Positions 15,923-24,110 of a stretch of DNA of 56,714 bases are shown here, in pieces. A program made the translations under genes and the position numbers. The notes beneath the pieces were generated by a model. It saw nothing but the letters and a program-made list of their open reading frames with translations. It made no database searches and was not told where the DNA came from. The first letter of the stretch is position 1, and each line of letters starts with the position of its first letter. The DNA is taken from assembly GCA_007121785.1 (NCBI GenBank), contig SKJX01000068.1, positions 1-56,714 of the forward strand. Reading direction: 5' to 3'. The stretch is from Nitriliruptoraceae bacterium (lineage in GTDB: Bacteria; Actinomycetota; Nitriliruptoria; Nitriliruptorales; Nitriliruptoraceae).

Positions 15923-17101
15923 GTGGTCGACGCACCGGCGCTCCAGCGGCTCGTCGGCGAGGTCGCGGACTTCCTCGCGACCTCGTGGGGTCGTGCCCCC
16001 GTGCACGTTCCCGCCAGCCCGGACCGTTCGGACCTGGTCACGTTGCTGACGTTGGACGACGTCGATGACATCGTCGCGACCAGCGGCCTGCGCGCACCGT
16101 CGTTCCGTCTCGTCAAGCAGGGTCGCGCCTTGCCCCAGGCGGCGGTGACCCGTCGCGTCCAGATCGGGTCGAGACCGGTCGACGACCTGGCCGACGTGGC
16201 CGCGGTGCAGGCCGCCGTGGCCGACGGCGCCACGTTGGTCCTGCAGGGCCTGCACCGCTCGTTCGCGCGGGTCGCCAGGGTCTGCCGTGACCTCGAGCTG
16301 ACCTTGACCCACCCGGTGCAGGCCAACGCCTACCTCACACCACCGGTGGCGCAGGGGCTCGACCTGCACGAGGATCCGCACGACGTGTTCGCCGTGCAGA
16401 CCGATGGTGCGAAACGGTGGGTGGTCCACCCACCTGGGGAGGCCGAACGGTGGGACCTGCAGCTCACCCCTGGGGACGTGCTGTACCTACCGGCCGGCAC
16501 GCGACATGCCGCCCAGACGATCGACACCCCGTCGCTGCACCTGACGATCGGGGTCCGGACGGTGGCCTGGCGCACCCTGATCGAACGGGCCGTCCGTGAG
16601 GTGATCGGCGAGGTGGCCGACCTCGACCGGCCGCTACCAGCCGGATGGGCGGACGAGCCGGACGTGCTGCGCGAGCGGCTCGACGACCTCGTCCACGACG
16701 TCGCTGACCGCCTCCGCGACGAGCAGCGCTCGAGCACGGCGCTGGAGCGGGAGGCCGGTGCGTTCTGGACCGCTCGCCCCGTCGACCGGACGGGGGGACT
16801 GCGCGACCTGCTCGAGCTCGAGGACCTCAGCGATGACACGGCACTGCGGCGGCGGAGCGGCGCGACGGCGCGCATGGCGAGAGCTGCGGACGGCCGCGTC
16901 GAACTCGTTCTGGTCGACCGCATCCTGCGGCTACCTGCGGCGACCGTGGAGGCGGTGCACCGCGTCGTCGACAGCGCGGCGATCCGGCCGGCCGACCTCG
17001 CCGACCTCATGGACGAACCGAGCCGGCTCGTGCTGTGCCGTCGTCTGGTCCGTGAAGGGTTGTTGACGTTCGCGCGCGATGACGATGTCGACGGTGCCTG
17101 A
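15923..17101 (+). CDS. JmjC/cupin_4-like Fe(II)/2-oxoglutarate oxygenase
   Basis: 392 aa from a GTG located 3 bp after the Asp-rich gene. The fold resembles bacterial ribosomal oxygenases (YcfD/ROX). The iron facial triad is visible as H149-E-D151 in LDLHEDPHDVFAVQ and H195 in LYLPAGTRHAAQ. KRWVVHPP follows the first motif, as in the family. The C-terminal 150 residues form a winged-helix-like region (SAAIRPADLADLMDEPSRLV). Relatives hydroxylate side chains of proteins. Here the gene position points to the Asp-rich peptide as substrate, which would make beta-hydroxy-Asp; this is inference. A ribosomal-protein target is the alternative. Confidence 0.82.
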   Translation: MVDAPALQRLVGEVADFLATSWGRAPVHVPASPDRSDLVTLLTLDDVDDIVATSGLRAPSFRLVKQGRALPQAAVTRRVQIGSRPVDDLADVAAVQAAVADGATLVLQGLHRSFARVARVCRDLELTLTHPVQANAYLTPPVAQGLDLHEDPHDVFAVQTDGAKRWVVHPPGEAERWDLQLTPGDVLYLPAGTRHAAQTIDTPSLHLTIGVRTVAWRTLIERAVREVIGEVADLDRPLPAGWADEPDVLRERLDDLVHDVADRLRDEQRSSTALEREAGAFWTARPVDRTGGLRDLLELEDLSDDTALRRRSGATARMARAADGRVELVLVDRILRLPAATVEAVHRVVDSAAIRPADLADLMDEPSRLVLCRRLVREGLLTFARDDDVDGA

Positions 17102-18026
17102 CCGCTGCGCCGCACTCGCACGGGCGCACGGTGAGCCGGTCCTCGGCAGCGCGTCCCGGGCCCGGCGCTGGCTCCTCGTGGAGCAACCCGGCGCCTGGGG
17201 ACGCGATGCGCTCCGTGAGTCCGGGCTGCCCACCCGCGTCGCCGATCACCTCGAGGTCCTCCGACGGGGCCTGCCTGCTCGCGTGCTCATGCTCCGCCGC
17301 ACGAGCAGCACCGAAGGCGGAGGCGCCGATGATGCCGCCCGAGCTTCCCGCACGGTGTTCGCCGGGGTGAGCCACCCCGGCGGTGGCGGATGGCTCGAGC
17401 GCTTCCACCTCGAGGAGGTGTCGCAGCTGGTCGACCTCGATCTCTCCGGGCTCTCGGTCGGCCGGTCCGTCGGCGGCGAACCGGTGACCGAACCCGTCTA
17501 CCTCGTCTGCACCAACGGCAAGCACGACGCCTGCTGCGCCACCTTCGGACTGCCGGCGGCCAGAGCGGTCAGAGACCTGGTGGGCGACCGTGCCTGGGAG
17601 TGCTCCCACGTCGGCGGCGATCGGTTCGCCGGCAACCTCGTGTGCCTGCCCGACGGCATCCTCTACGGTCACCTCGACGCGGCGACCGCGACGGCGCCCG
17701 TCCAGGCCCACGAGGCGGGACGGATTCTGCCCGGCGTGTGCCGGGGTCGGTCCGCGTTGCCGTTTCCGGTCCAGGCGGCCGAGCTTCTCGCGCGCGAACG
17801 GCTCGGCCTCGACGAGCTCGACGCGCTGCGGTACCTCGGCGCTGACCGGTCGGGGGAGCGCTTCACGGTGCGGTTCGCGCTGGTCGACGGCCGCGAGTTG
17901 GTCGCCACCGTCCGGCGGGGACGCGACGCGCTCGAGCGGATGCTGGCGTGCGGTGGCGAGGTCGGCGCACCCCCGACGTACGAGCTCGACTCGCTACAGG
18001 TGGGGCACGACCGTTCCCTCGGGTGA
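17079..18026 (+). CDS. Sucrase/ferredoxin-like (thioredoxin-fold [2Fe-2S]) protein
   Basis: 315 aa, overlapping the oxygenase gene by 23 bp; ATG 17085 and GTG 17094 are alternative starts with less overlap. The C-terminal half has the family pattern CTNGKHDACCATFGLPA (C144, C152, C153), WECSHVGGDRFAGNLVCLP (C175, C189) and a YGHLD turn. Members are thioredoxin-like ferredoxins named after a plant protein mis-assigned as a sucrase. The partner and redox role are not established. As third gene of the cassette it could supply electrons to, or keep reduced, the iron oxygenase. Confidence 0.83.
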   Translation: MTMSTVPDRCAALARAHGEPVLGSASRARRWLLVEQPGAWGRDALRESGLPTRVADHLEVLRRGLPARVLMLRRTSSTEGGGADDAARASRTVFAGVSHPGGGGWLERFHLEEVSQLVDLDLSGLSVGRSVGGEPVTEPVYLVCTNGKHDACCATFGLPAARAVRDLVGDRAWECSHVGGDRFAGNLVCLPDGILYGHLDAATATAPVQAHEAGRILPGVCRGRSALPFPVQAAELLARERLGLDELDALRYLGADRSGERFTVRFALVDGRELVATVRRGRDALERMLACGGEVGAPPTYELDSLQVGHDRSLG

Positions 18027-18061
18027 CGGTCACGCATCGGTGCGGATCGGGAAGGCGAGCG

Positions 18062-18430
18062 GTGATCACGACGAGGCGCAGCCCACGGCAGCTGATCGAG
18101 GGTGATGGGGCGCGGGCCGCCGTCGGCCCCATCGCTGCGCAGCTCGGGAACCGCGCCCTGATGATCGTCGACCCGGTGATCGCCCAGCAGCCCGTGTACG
18201 CGCCGCTCATCGCCGATCTGGAAGCGGCAGGGGTTGACCACGTCGCGTTCACCGACGTGCGACCTGAGGTCCCGATCGAGCTCGTCGCGTAGGCCGCCGA
18301 GGTGGTCGAGCAGCAGCGACCGCAGCTGCTGGTTGCGGTCGGGGACGGCGCACGCGGGGATCGATGCGGTCTGCCACGCCGTGGAGGCCTACACCGCCAC
18401 GGTGCGGCCGGTCGGGTGGCGTGAGCTGGC
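18062..18430 (+). pseudogene. Iron-containing alcohol dehydrogenase, decayed
   Basis: From GTG 18062 the N-terminal nucleotide-binding part of an Fe-ADH can be read (ARAAVGPIAAQLGNRALMIV, then VYAPLIADLEAAGVDHVAF). An in-frame TAG stands at 18290. The same frame then continues with AAEVVEQQRPQLLVAVGDG. At about 18345 a different frame takes over with HAGIDAVCHAVEAYTATVRP, the metal-site region that normally lies about 100 residues later. So there is one nonsense codon, one internal deletion with frame change, and loss of the C-terminal domain. Confidence 0.75.
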
Positions 18431-18479
18431 AAAGCTCGATGCCGGGGTGACCCGGCTGCTGCAGAACGACCGCGGGGAC

Positions 18480-18745
18480 ACCTCGGTGGCCAGACCGATG
18501 TGGACGACATCCGGGAAGCTGACCGGTGCGAGGTAGCGGCAGCTGGTCTCCATGACCAGGCCGATCGCCGGGAGCTCACGGATGTCGGTCCCCGCGGCCT
18601 CGATCAGGTACCCGTTGACCGTGGTGTCGAACATCGCGTCGTGCACGACGTTGTTCACGTGGCCGTAGTGGTCGTTGTCGGCCCACCGGGTGGGGACGGC
18701 ACGCAGGACCGGGAAGGCTGAGCGCGGCGGTGCGGAGTCGTCCAC
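18480..18745 (-). pseudogene. 4-hydroxybenzoyl-CoA-type thioesterase, 3' truncated
   Basis: From a GTG at 18745 the minus strand encodes the first half of a hotdog thioesterase: PVLRAVPTRWADNDHYGHVN (catalytic Asp in WADND), then AIGLVMETSCRYLAPVSFPD and VVHIGLATEV. After about 18490 the frame (open to 18389) is only the antisense of the ADH fragment. The second half of the fold is missing. The fragment meets the ADH fragment tail to tail, so a deletion removed the 3' parts of two convergent genes. Confidence 0.7.
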
Positions 18746-18848
18746 GGGGGCTCCTGGGTCGGGATCAGCGGCGCAGCCTACGCTGGGGGTGGAAGGCAGG
18801 CGCGACGACGAGACGACGCAACGCCGATGCTGGAGGTGGGCCGCGACC

Positions 18849-19976
18849 GTGGGTGGCGACCCGACCCCGACCACGGCGACCGCGACGTCGTCCGCCCGAT
18901 GGCGGCCGTCGCGACGGACGATCGTGGTCACCGCGCTGGTCGTGGTGGTCGTGGCCCTCTGGCTGCTCAGCGGTCGGCTCGTCGGCTTCGCGGTGGTCGC
19001 CGACGGCCTCGGCTTCGACGTACCCCGGCCGATGGCTGCGGACGTCGAACGCGAGCAGGTCCACCTCGGCGACATCGAGGTGGACCGCTACACCCCGGAC
19101 GGTGATCCGCAGGCGACGACCGATCAGCCGGCGATCCTGCTGGTGCCGGGCGCGACGCCCGCTGGACGCGACGACGGCCGCGTGGTCGACATCGCCGAGG
19201 CCGTCGCCGCGGCGGGCCGCACGGTGGTCGTACCGGAACTCGAGGTCTACGACGAGGATCTGGTCCCCGAGGATCTCGACCGGCTCGTCGCCGTCACCTC
19301 GACCCTGGCCGACGGCCACGGGACGGTGACGCTGGCGGGTTTCTCGTTCGGTGGCAGCCTCGCGTTGGTCGCGTCCGCCGACGACCGGCTCGATGGCCAG
19401 GTGGCGTTGGTCGCGACCTTCGGCGCGTACGGGGACCTGGCCGGTGTCGCGCAGGCGGCGACCACCGGCGTGAGCCTGGTCGACGGCGAACGCATCCCGT
19501 GGGAGCCCGACCCCCGGGCCGCCGAGGTGGTACGCGACCAACTCCTCGGCCTGCTCGATGACGAGGATGCGGCGGCGGTGGCCGAGGTGCTCGCGGACGA
19601 ACGCGACCGTTCCGAGCTGTCCGCCGAGTTGCGCGCGGTCCACGACCTCGCCGTCCACGACGACCCTGAACGGACCGAGGAGCTGGTCGTTGGCGCCCCG
19701 TCGGTGGTGCGCGAGCGCATCGAGGCGGTCTCGCCCCTGCGAGCTGGCGGGGACCTGGACGCTCGGGTCGTCGCGTTGCATGCCCGGGACGATCCCGTGA
19801 TCCCGTTCGGTGAGCTCCGTCGCCTCGAGGCGGGGTTCGAACAGCTCGACGCCCGCACGTTGGTGACCTTCGACCACGTCGGGCTGGACGACGAGGAGGA
19901 CCAGGGCTGGTGGGTCACGGTCCGGGACCTGTGGACCATCAGCGGGTTCGTCCACGAGCTGCTCGACGCCAGCTGA
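18849..19976 (+). CDS. Membrane-anchored alpha/beta hydrolase
   Basis: 375 aa. The GTG at 18849 is chosen because GGAGGTG lies 10 bp upstream and it places a membrane anchor near the N terminus (TIVVTALVVVVVALWLLSGR, about residues 22-41). The hydrolase domain has the nucleophile elbow GFSFGGS, an acidic residue in LHARDDPVIPF and a late His in TFDHVGLDD. An oxyanion strand precedes (PAILLVPGATPAG). It is probably an esterase or dienelactone-hydrolase-like enzyme facing outward; the substrate is unknown. Earlier in-frame starts run into the thioesterase pseudogene and are unlikely. Confidence 0.78.
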   Translation: MGGDPTPTTATATSSARWRPSRRTIVVTALVVVVVALWLLSGRLVGFAVVADGLGFDVPRPMAADVEREQVHLGDIEVDRYTPDGDPQATTDQPAILLVPGATPAGRDDGRVVDIAEAVAAAGRTVVVPELEVYDEDLVPEDLDRLVAVTSTLADGHGTVTLAGFSFGGSLALVASADDRLDGQVALVATFGAYGDLAGVAQAATTGVSLVDGERIPWEPDPRAAEVVRDQLLGLLDDEDAAAVAEVLADERDRSELSAELRAVHDLAVHDDPERTEELVVGAPSVVRERIEAVSPLRAGGDLDARVVALHARDDPVIPFGELRRLEAGFEQLDARTLVTFDHVGLDDEEDQGWWVTVRDLWTISGFVHELLDAS

Positions 19977-20001
19977 CCGGGGCGGACCCTGACGTCCCCG
20001 G
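19977..20001 (+). terminator. Candidate terminator hairpin after the hydrolase
   Basis: CCGGGG (19977-19982) and CCCCGG (19996-20001) pair around a 13-nt loop directly after the TGA at 19974-19976. No T-tract follows. Confidence 0.35.
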
Positions 20002-20172
20002 CCGGCGCTGGGCGGTCGAGACGTCCGATCGCGCAGCGGGGGCCGTCCGCGGGCGGACATCGTGACCATCGACCCTCGCCGCTCCGGCCGTGGTGGCCTT
20101 CACTCGGAACATGAGCGGATCGAAGAGCCACACCGGTGGTGTGGTGCGCTCGGTGCGACCCGGGAGGCTGCC

Positions 20173-21642
20173 ATGTCGTGGCCGATCATCCGCAAGGAGC
20201 CGCCGAGCCTGACGGTGACACCGAACCTCATCGACTACCACGAGGAACGGGCCCACTTCTGCTGGCGGGACGCCCGCGCCCAGTTGGATGGGCTCCCTGA
20301 CGGTGCCGGGCTGAACATCGGTCACGAGGCCGTCGACCGTCACGCCACCGGACCGCGCGCCGAGCACCCCGCCATCCGGTGGCTCGCCACCGACGGCCAG
20401 GTCCGGGAGCTGACCTTCGCGGAGCTCCAGCACGGAACGAACCGCTTCGCGCATGTCCTCGGCCGGCTCGGGATCAGCACGGGAGCACGGGTCTTCACCC
20501 TCCTCGCCCACGGACCTGCCCTGACCGTCGTGGCGCTCGGGACGTGGAAGTACCGAGCGGTCGTCAGCCCGTTGTCCGTCGGGCTCGGGTCGGCGTCGAT
20601 CCGGCACCGGCTCGCGTTCGGCGATGCACGGGTGCTCGTGACGACCCGGCAGCAGTACGAGCGTTCGATCGCTGATCGACGCGAGCAGCTCCCCGGTCTC
20701 CATCACGTGCTCATCGTCGGAGGTGGCGGTGATGTCCCCCCGGGGACGATCGACCTCGACGCGTGGATGGAGGCCGCATCGCCGGATCGATCGGTCGAGC
20801 CGACCGACCCCGAGTACCCAGCGCTGGTGCACGTCGTGGAGGACTCGGACGGACACCTGCGAGGCGTGGTCCACGTCCACGAGGCGATCGTCACGCAGGT
20901 CGCGACCGCCCGGTCCGCGCTCGACCTCCATGATGATGACGTCGTCTGGTGCAGCGCCGAACCGGGGTCGGTCAGCCACATGGCCTACGGCGTCATCGCA
21001 CCCCTCGCACTGGGGGTGACCTCGGTCGTCGACCAGGCCCCGGGTGACGTGACGCGCTGGTGCTCGATCCTGGCGGAGCAGCGGGTCTCGGTCTGGTACG
21101 CCACGCCCGACTCGATCCGGACGGTGCTGGCCGCCGGCGACCCTCCGTGCGGGGACCGCGATCTCTCCGCCCTGCGGTTCGTCGCCAGCGGGGAGCAGCC
21201 GCTCGACCCAGACGACCTCGTGCGCTGGTACCGGACGTTCGGATGGCCGATCCACGAGACCTGGTCGCAGGCGCAGACGGGCGCGATCGTGCTGGCGAAC
21301 TTCGCCGCCTGCGACGTCCGTCCCGGATCGGTCGGCCGGCCGGTCCCCGGTATCGAGGTCGCGATCGTCCGTTCCGTCGGCACCGCAGAGGCCCCCCGCG
21401 TCGAGGTGGTCACCGAGCCCGACACCGAGGGCGAACTGGCGGTGCGGGCGGGATGGCCGTCGATGTTCCGTCTGTACCTCAACGAACCGTCACACAGCCG
21501 CCGGTGCATCGTCGACGGGTGGTACCTGACCGGCGAACGAGCACGACGTGGCCCCGACGGCTACCTGTGGATCGCGGATCCAGGCAGCGACGCGGATCGG
21601 CCCGCCGGGCCTCGCCGACGGGAGGTCGCCAAGGCCGGTTGA
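20173..21642 (+). CDS. Degenerate acetyl-CoA synthetase-like protein
   Basis: 489 aa from the ATG at 20173 (MSWPIIRKEP), with GGGAGG upstream; an ATG at 20062 is less likely. The sequence follows the AcsA family closely (PNLIDYHEERAHFCWRDAR, WCSAEPGSVSHMAYGVIAPL, ANFAACDVRPGSVGRPVPGI). Key motifs are lost. The ATP P-loop YTSGTTGKPKG is replaced by VHVVEDSDGHLRGVVHVHEA. The hinge GRADDVIK and the roughly 100-residue C-terminal domain with the catalytic Lys are missing after DGYLWIADPG. It should not make acyl-AMP. The frame is intact over 490 codons, so it may be a pseudoenzyme or a recently inactivated gene. Confidence 0.75.
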   Translation: MSWPIIRKEPPSLTVTPNLIDYHEERAHFCWRDARAQLDGLPDGAGLNIGHEAVDRHATGPRAEHPAIRWLATDGQVRELTFAELQHGTNRFAHVLGRLGISTGARVFTLLAHGPALTVVALGTWKYRAVVSPLSVGLGSASIRHRLAFGDARVLVTTRQQYERSIADRREQLPGLHHVLIVGGGGDVPPGTIDLDAWMEAASPDRSVEPTDPEYPALVHVVEDSDGHLRGVVHVHEAIVTQVATARSALDLHDDDVVWCSAEPGSVSHMAYGVIAPLALGVTSVVDQAPGDVTRWCSILAEQRVSVWYATPDSIRTVLAAGDPPCGDRDLSALRFVASGEQPLDPDDLVRWYRTFGWPIHETWSQAQTGAIVLANFAACDVRPGSVGRPVPGIEVAIVRSVGTAEAPRVEVVTEPDTEGELAVRAGWPSMFRLYLNEPSHSRRCIVDGWYLTGERARRGPDGYLWIADPGSDADRPAGPRRREVAKAG

Positions 21643-21657
21643 CGCCGATCGTCGGGG

Positions 21658-22680
21658 TCAGAGGCGGGCGTGGAGCCGTCGGGCCTGCTCGGCGGCCTTG
21701 GCGCGGATCTCATCCGCGTCAACCCGCGTCGGGGCGCCGTCGTCGAACACCACCTCGTCATCCACGACGACCTGCCGGGGTCGGATCCCCGGGGTGAACA
21801 CGATGTGCCAGGGGTCCATCGGGTCGTAGGTCCAGGTGACCCGATCGTTGACCGTCTCGGGGACCAGCTCGCGTCCGGTCTTCAGCCAGCACCAGGCGGC
21901 CTCGGGGGTGGCGGTGACGTCATCGGCCCGGTGGCAGAGGTAGGCCATGCGGAACTCGTCGAGCATCGCCGCCCCGATGCCGTCGGACCCGATGGCGACC
22001 GGGTTGTCGAACCGCATCGGACGGGCGTAGCCAACCGAGTTGTTCAGGTTCGACCGGGGGTTGTGGACGATCGTGCCGGCCAGATCGGCATCGGTCGGCA
22101 GGTGGACGCCGTGCGCCAGGACCCAGTCGTCGCGGGTCAGCGCAGCGAGGCGGTCCGGGGCGTCCGCGTCCTGGGGGCCCTCGCAGACGTGGATGTGGAC
22201 GCCGACGTCCATCTCCGCAGCCAACCCGGCCGCAGCTTCGAGGGTCTGATCAGTGCAGGTGAAGGTCGCGTGGACCCCGACCAGCCCGCGCCCGCCTTCG
22301 GTGAGGAAGCGTCGGTTCTCCTCCAACCCCCGTTCCGCACCCTCGGGACCGTGGCGATCGGTGACGCCGTACGCGCAGACGACGCGGACGCCGACCTCGG
22401 CGCACGCCTCGGCAATCACCGAGAGGCTGCCCTCGATGGCGTTCGGTGACTCGTGATGGTCGATGATCGCGGTCGTGCCCTGCTCGAGCGCCTCGAGGGC
22501 ACCGAGCTTCGCCGACCAACGGATCATCTCCAGGTCCAGGGCACGGTCCAGCCGCCACCAGATCAACTCGAGGATCTCACCGAAGTCGTGCGGGGTCCCC
22601 GGTGGCGGCGGCATCCCACGGGCCAGTGCTGAGTACAGGTGGTGGTGGGCGCAGACCATGCCGGGGGTGGTGGCGGACAT
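21658..22680 (-). CDS. SsnA-like aminohydrolase (amidohydrolase superfamily), short form
   Basis: 340 aa. The ATG at 22680 has AAGGAG 8 nt upstream. Metal-site motifs are CAHHHLYSALARG, HIHVCEG, LAHGVHLP and GSDGIGAAM. LIWWRLDRALD and IDHHESPNAIEGSLSVI are typical of SsnA, the aminohydrolase of the E. coli purine-degradation region. The family is about 440 aa; here the N-terminal beta-sandwich strands are absent and the protein starts at PGMV just before the HxH motif. The C-terminal strands are shortened. It probably deaminates or opens a purine-derived heterocycle. Last gene of the minus operon, 25 bp after the hydantoinase. Confidence 0.8.
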   Translation of the reverse strand: MSATTPGMVCAHHHLYSALARGMPPPPGTPHDFGEILELIWWRLDRALDLEMIRWSAKLGALEALEQGTTAIIDHHESPNAIEGSLSVIAEACAEVGVRVVCAYGVTDRHGPEGAERGLEENRRFLTEGGRGLVGVHATFTCTDQTLEAAAGLAAEMDVGVHIHVCEGPQDADAPDRLAALTRDDWVLAHGVHLPTDADLAGTIVHNPRSNLNNSVGYARPMRFDNPVAIGSDGIGAAMLDEFRMAYLCHRADDVTATPEAAWCWLKTGRELVPETVNDRVTWTYDPMDPWHIVFTPGIRPRQVVVDDEVVFDDGAPTRVDADEIRAKAAEQARRLHARL

Positions 22681-22705
22681 CTCGACGCTCCTTGTGCTGG
22701 ATGGT

Positions 22706-24100
22706 TCAGGACCGGCTGTTGGGACCGCGTGGGAGGTACTGACCGTCACCGGCGTGGCCGACGTGGACGCCGCGCTCGACGACCACGTGCCCGCGCAGGA
22801 GCACGGTCTCGGTGTGCCCGGTGACCTCCAGGCCGTCGTAGACCGAGATGTCGGTCGCCATGTGGTGGGTGTCCGCGGACAGCCGGTGTCGGGCGGTCGG
22901 GTCGTAGATGACCACGTCCGCGTCCGCTCCGGGCGTCAGCGAACCCTTGCGTGGGTGAAGGCCGGCGAGCCGCGCCGGGTCGGTGCTGCAGACCTCCACC
23001 ATCCGTTCGAGCGTGAGCCGGCCGTCGACCACGCCCTGGTGGAGCAGATCGAGCCGGTGCTCGACCGATCCGACCCCGTTCGGGATGCGCGTGAAGTCAC
23101 CGCGCCCGACCTGCTTCTGCTCCCACGTGAACGGGCAGTGGTCGGTGGCCACGGCATCGACCCGGCGCGTCGCGACCGCGTCCCACAGGGCCTGCTGGTG
23201 GCCGTCCCGCCGCCATCGCAGCGGGGGCGAGCACACGTACCGAGCCGCGTCGAACCCGTCGGGCAGGTCCTCGATCGCCAGCGTCAGGTACTGCGGGCAG
23301 GTCTCGGAGAAGACCGGGAGACCACGGTCGCGGCCCTCGACCGCCGCCCGGAGCGCATCGGCGGAGGAGATGTGCACGATCGTCAGCTCGCACCCAGCGA
23401 CCTCGGCCAGGCGAACGACCCGTTCGACCGCCTCCGCCTCGAGCGACGCCGGGCGGGTCAGCAGGTGGTGGATCGGGTCGGTGTCGCCACGGGTGATGGC
23501 CTCCGCCCGCAGGACGTCGATCGCGATGCCGTTCTCCGCATGCATCATCACCATCACGTCCAGGTCGGCGGCCCGCTGCATCGCCTGGAGGATGCGGCCG
23601 TCGTCGCTGTAGTTGGTCCCCGGGTAGGCGGTGAACAGCTTGATACTGCTGACCCCGACGGTCGGAAGCACCGACAACTCGTCCAGGGTGTCGGGGCGGA
23701 CGTCGGTGACCATCAGGTGGAAGCCGTAGTCGGCGCAGGCGCGGCCTTCGGCACGGGCCTGCCACCGTTCCACTCCCTCGACCAACCCGCCAGCGCGTTC
23801 CTGCCCGGCGTAGTCGACGATGGTGGTGGTCCCACCCAGCAGTGCGGCGCGCGTGCCCGTCTCGAAGTCGTCAGCGGAGACGGTTCCCGAGACCGGGAGC
23901 TCCATGTGGGTGTGGATGTCGACCGCTCCCGGCAGGACGTAACGGTCCGTCGCATCGAGGGTGCGGGTCGCCGTGCCCGCCCAGTCGTGGGTGCCCGGGA
24001 CGGCGACGCCGACGATGCGTTCATCCTCGATCGCGACGTCCGCGACCGAGGACCCGTCGGCCGTGACCACCGTGCCACCGTGGATCAGGGTCCGTGTCAT
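22706..24100 (-). CDS. D-hydantoinase / dihydropyrimidinase family cyclic amidase
   Basis: 464 aa, full length. The binuclear metal site is visible: H63 and H65 in DIHTHM, carboxylated Lys154 in SSIKLFTAYP, further His in MMHAENG and TIVHISSADAL, and Asp in ATDHCPFT. It hydrolyses cyclic ureides such as hydantoins or dihydropyrimidines. By context it is the equivalent of HyuA of the ygeW region and should open a ring during purine breakdown. It sits between the LLM oxidoreductase (10 bp) and ssnA (25 bp). Confidence 0.9.
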   Translation of the reverse strand: MTRTLIHGGTVVTADGSSVADVAIEDERIVGVAVPGTHDWAGTATRTLDATDRYVLPGAVDIHTHMELPVSGTVSADDFETGTRAALLGGTTTIVDYAGQERAGGLVEGVERWQARAEGRACADYGFHLMVTDVRPDTLDELSVLPTVGVSSIKLFTAYPGTNYSDDGRILQAMQRAADLDVMVMMHAENGIAIDVLRAEAITRGDTDPIHHLLTRPASLEAEAVERVVRLAEVAGCELTIVHISSADALRAAVEGRDRGLPVFSETCPQYLTLAIEDLPDGFDAARYVCSPPLRWRRDGHQQALWDAVATRRVDAVATDHCPFTWEQKQVGRGDFTRIPNGVGSVEHRLDLLHQGVVDGRLTLERMVEVCSTDPARLAGLHPRKGSLTPGADADVVIYDPTARHRLSADTHHMATDISVYDGLEVTGHTETVLLRGHVVVERGVHVGHAGDGQYLPRGPNSRS

Positions 24101-24110
24101 GAAGCTCCCA

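Noticed and set aside
15627-15935. Arg/His/Pro-rich minus-strand ORF over the Asp-rich repeat gene
   Set aside because: It is the antisense of GC-rich GAT/GCG repeats; it has no ribosome site, and the plus-strand frame has a leader, a coupled neighbour and a normal start.
14029-16326. 765-aa extended form of the SLH peptidase
   Set aside because: The added N-terminal part is antisense of the Asp-rich peptide and oxygenase genes; the signal peptide begins about 35 residues after the ATG at 15387.
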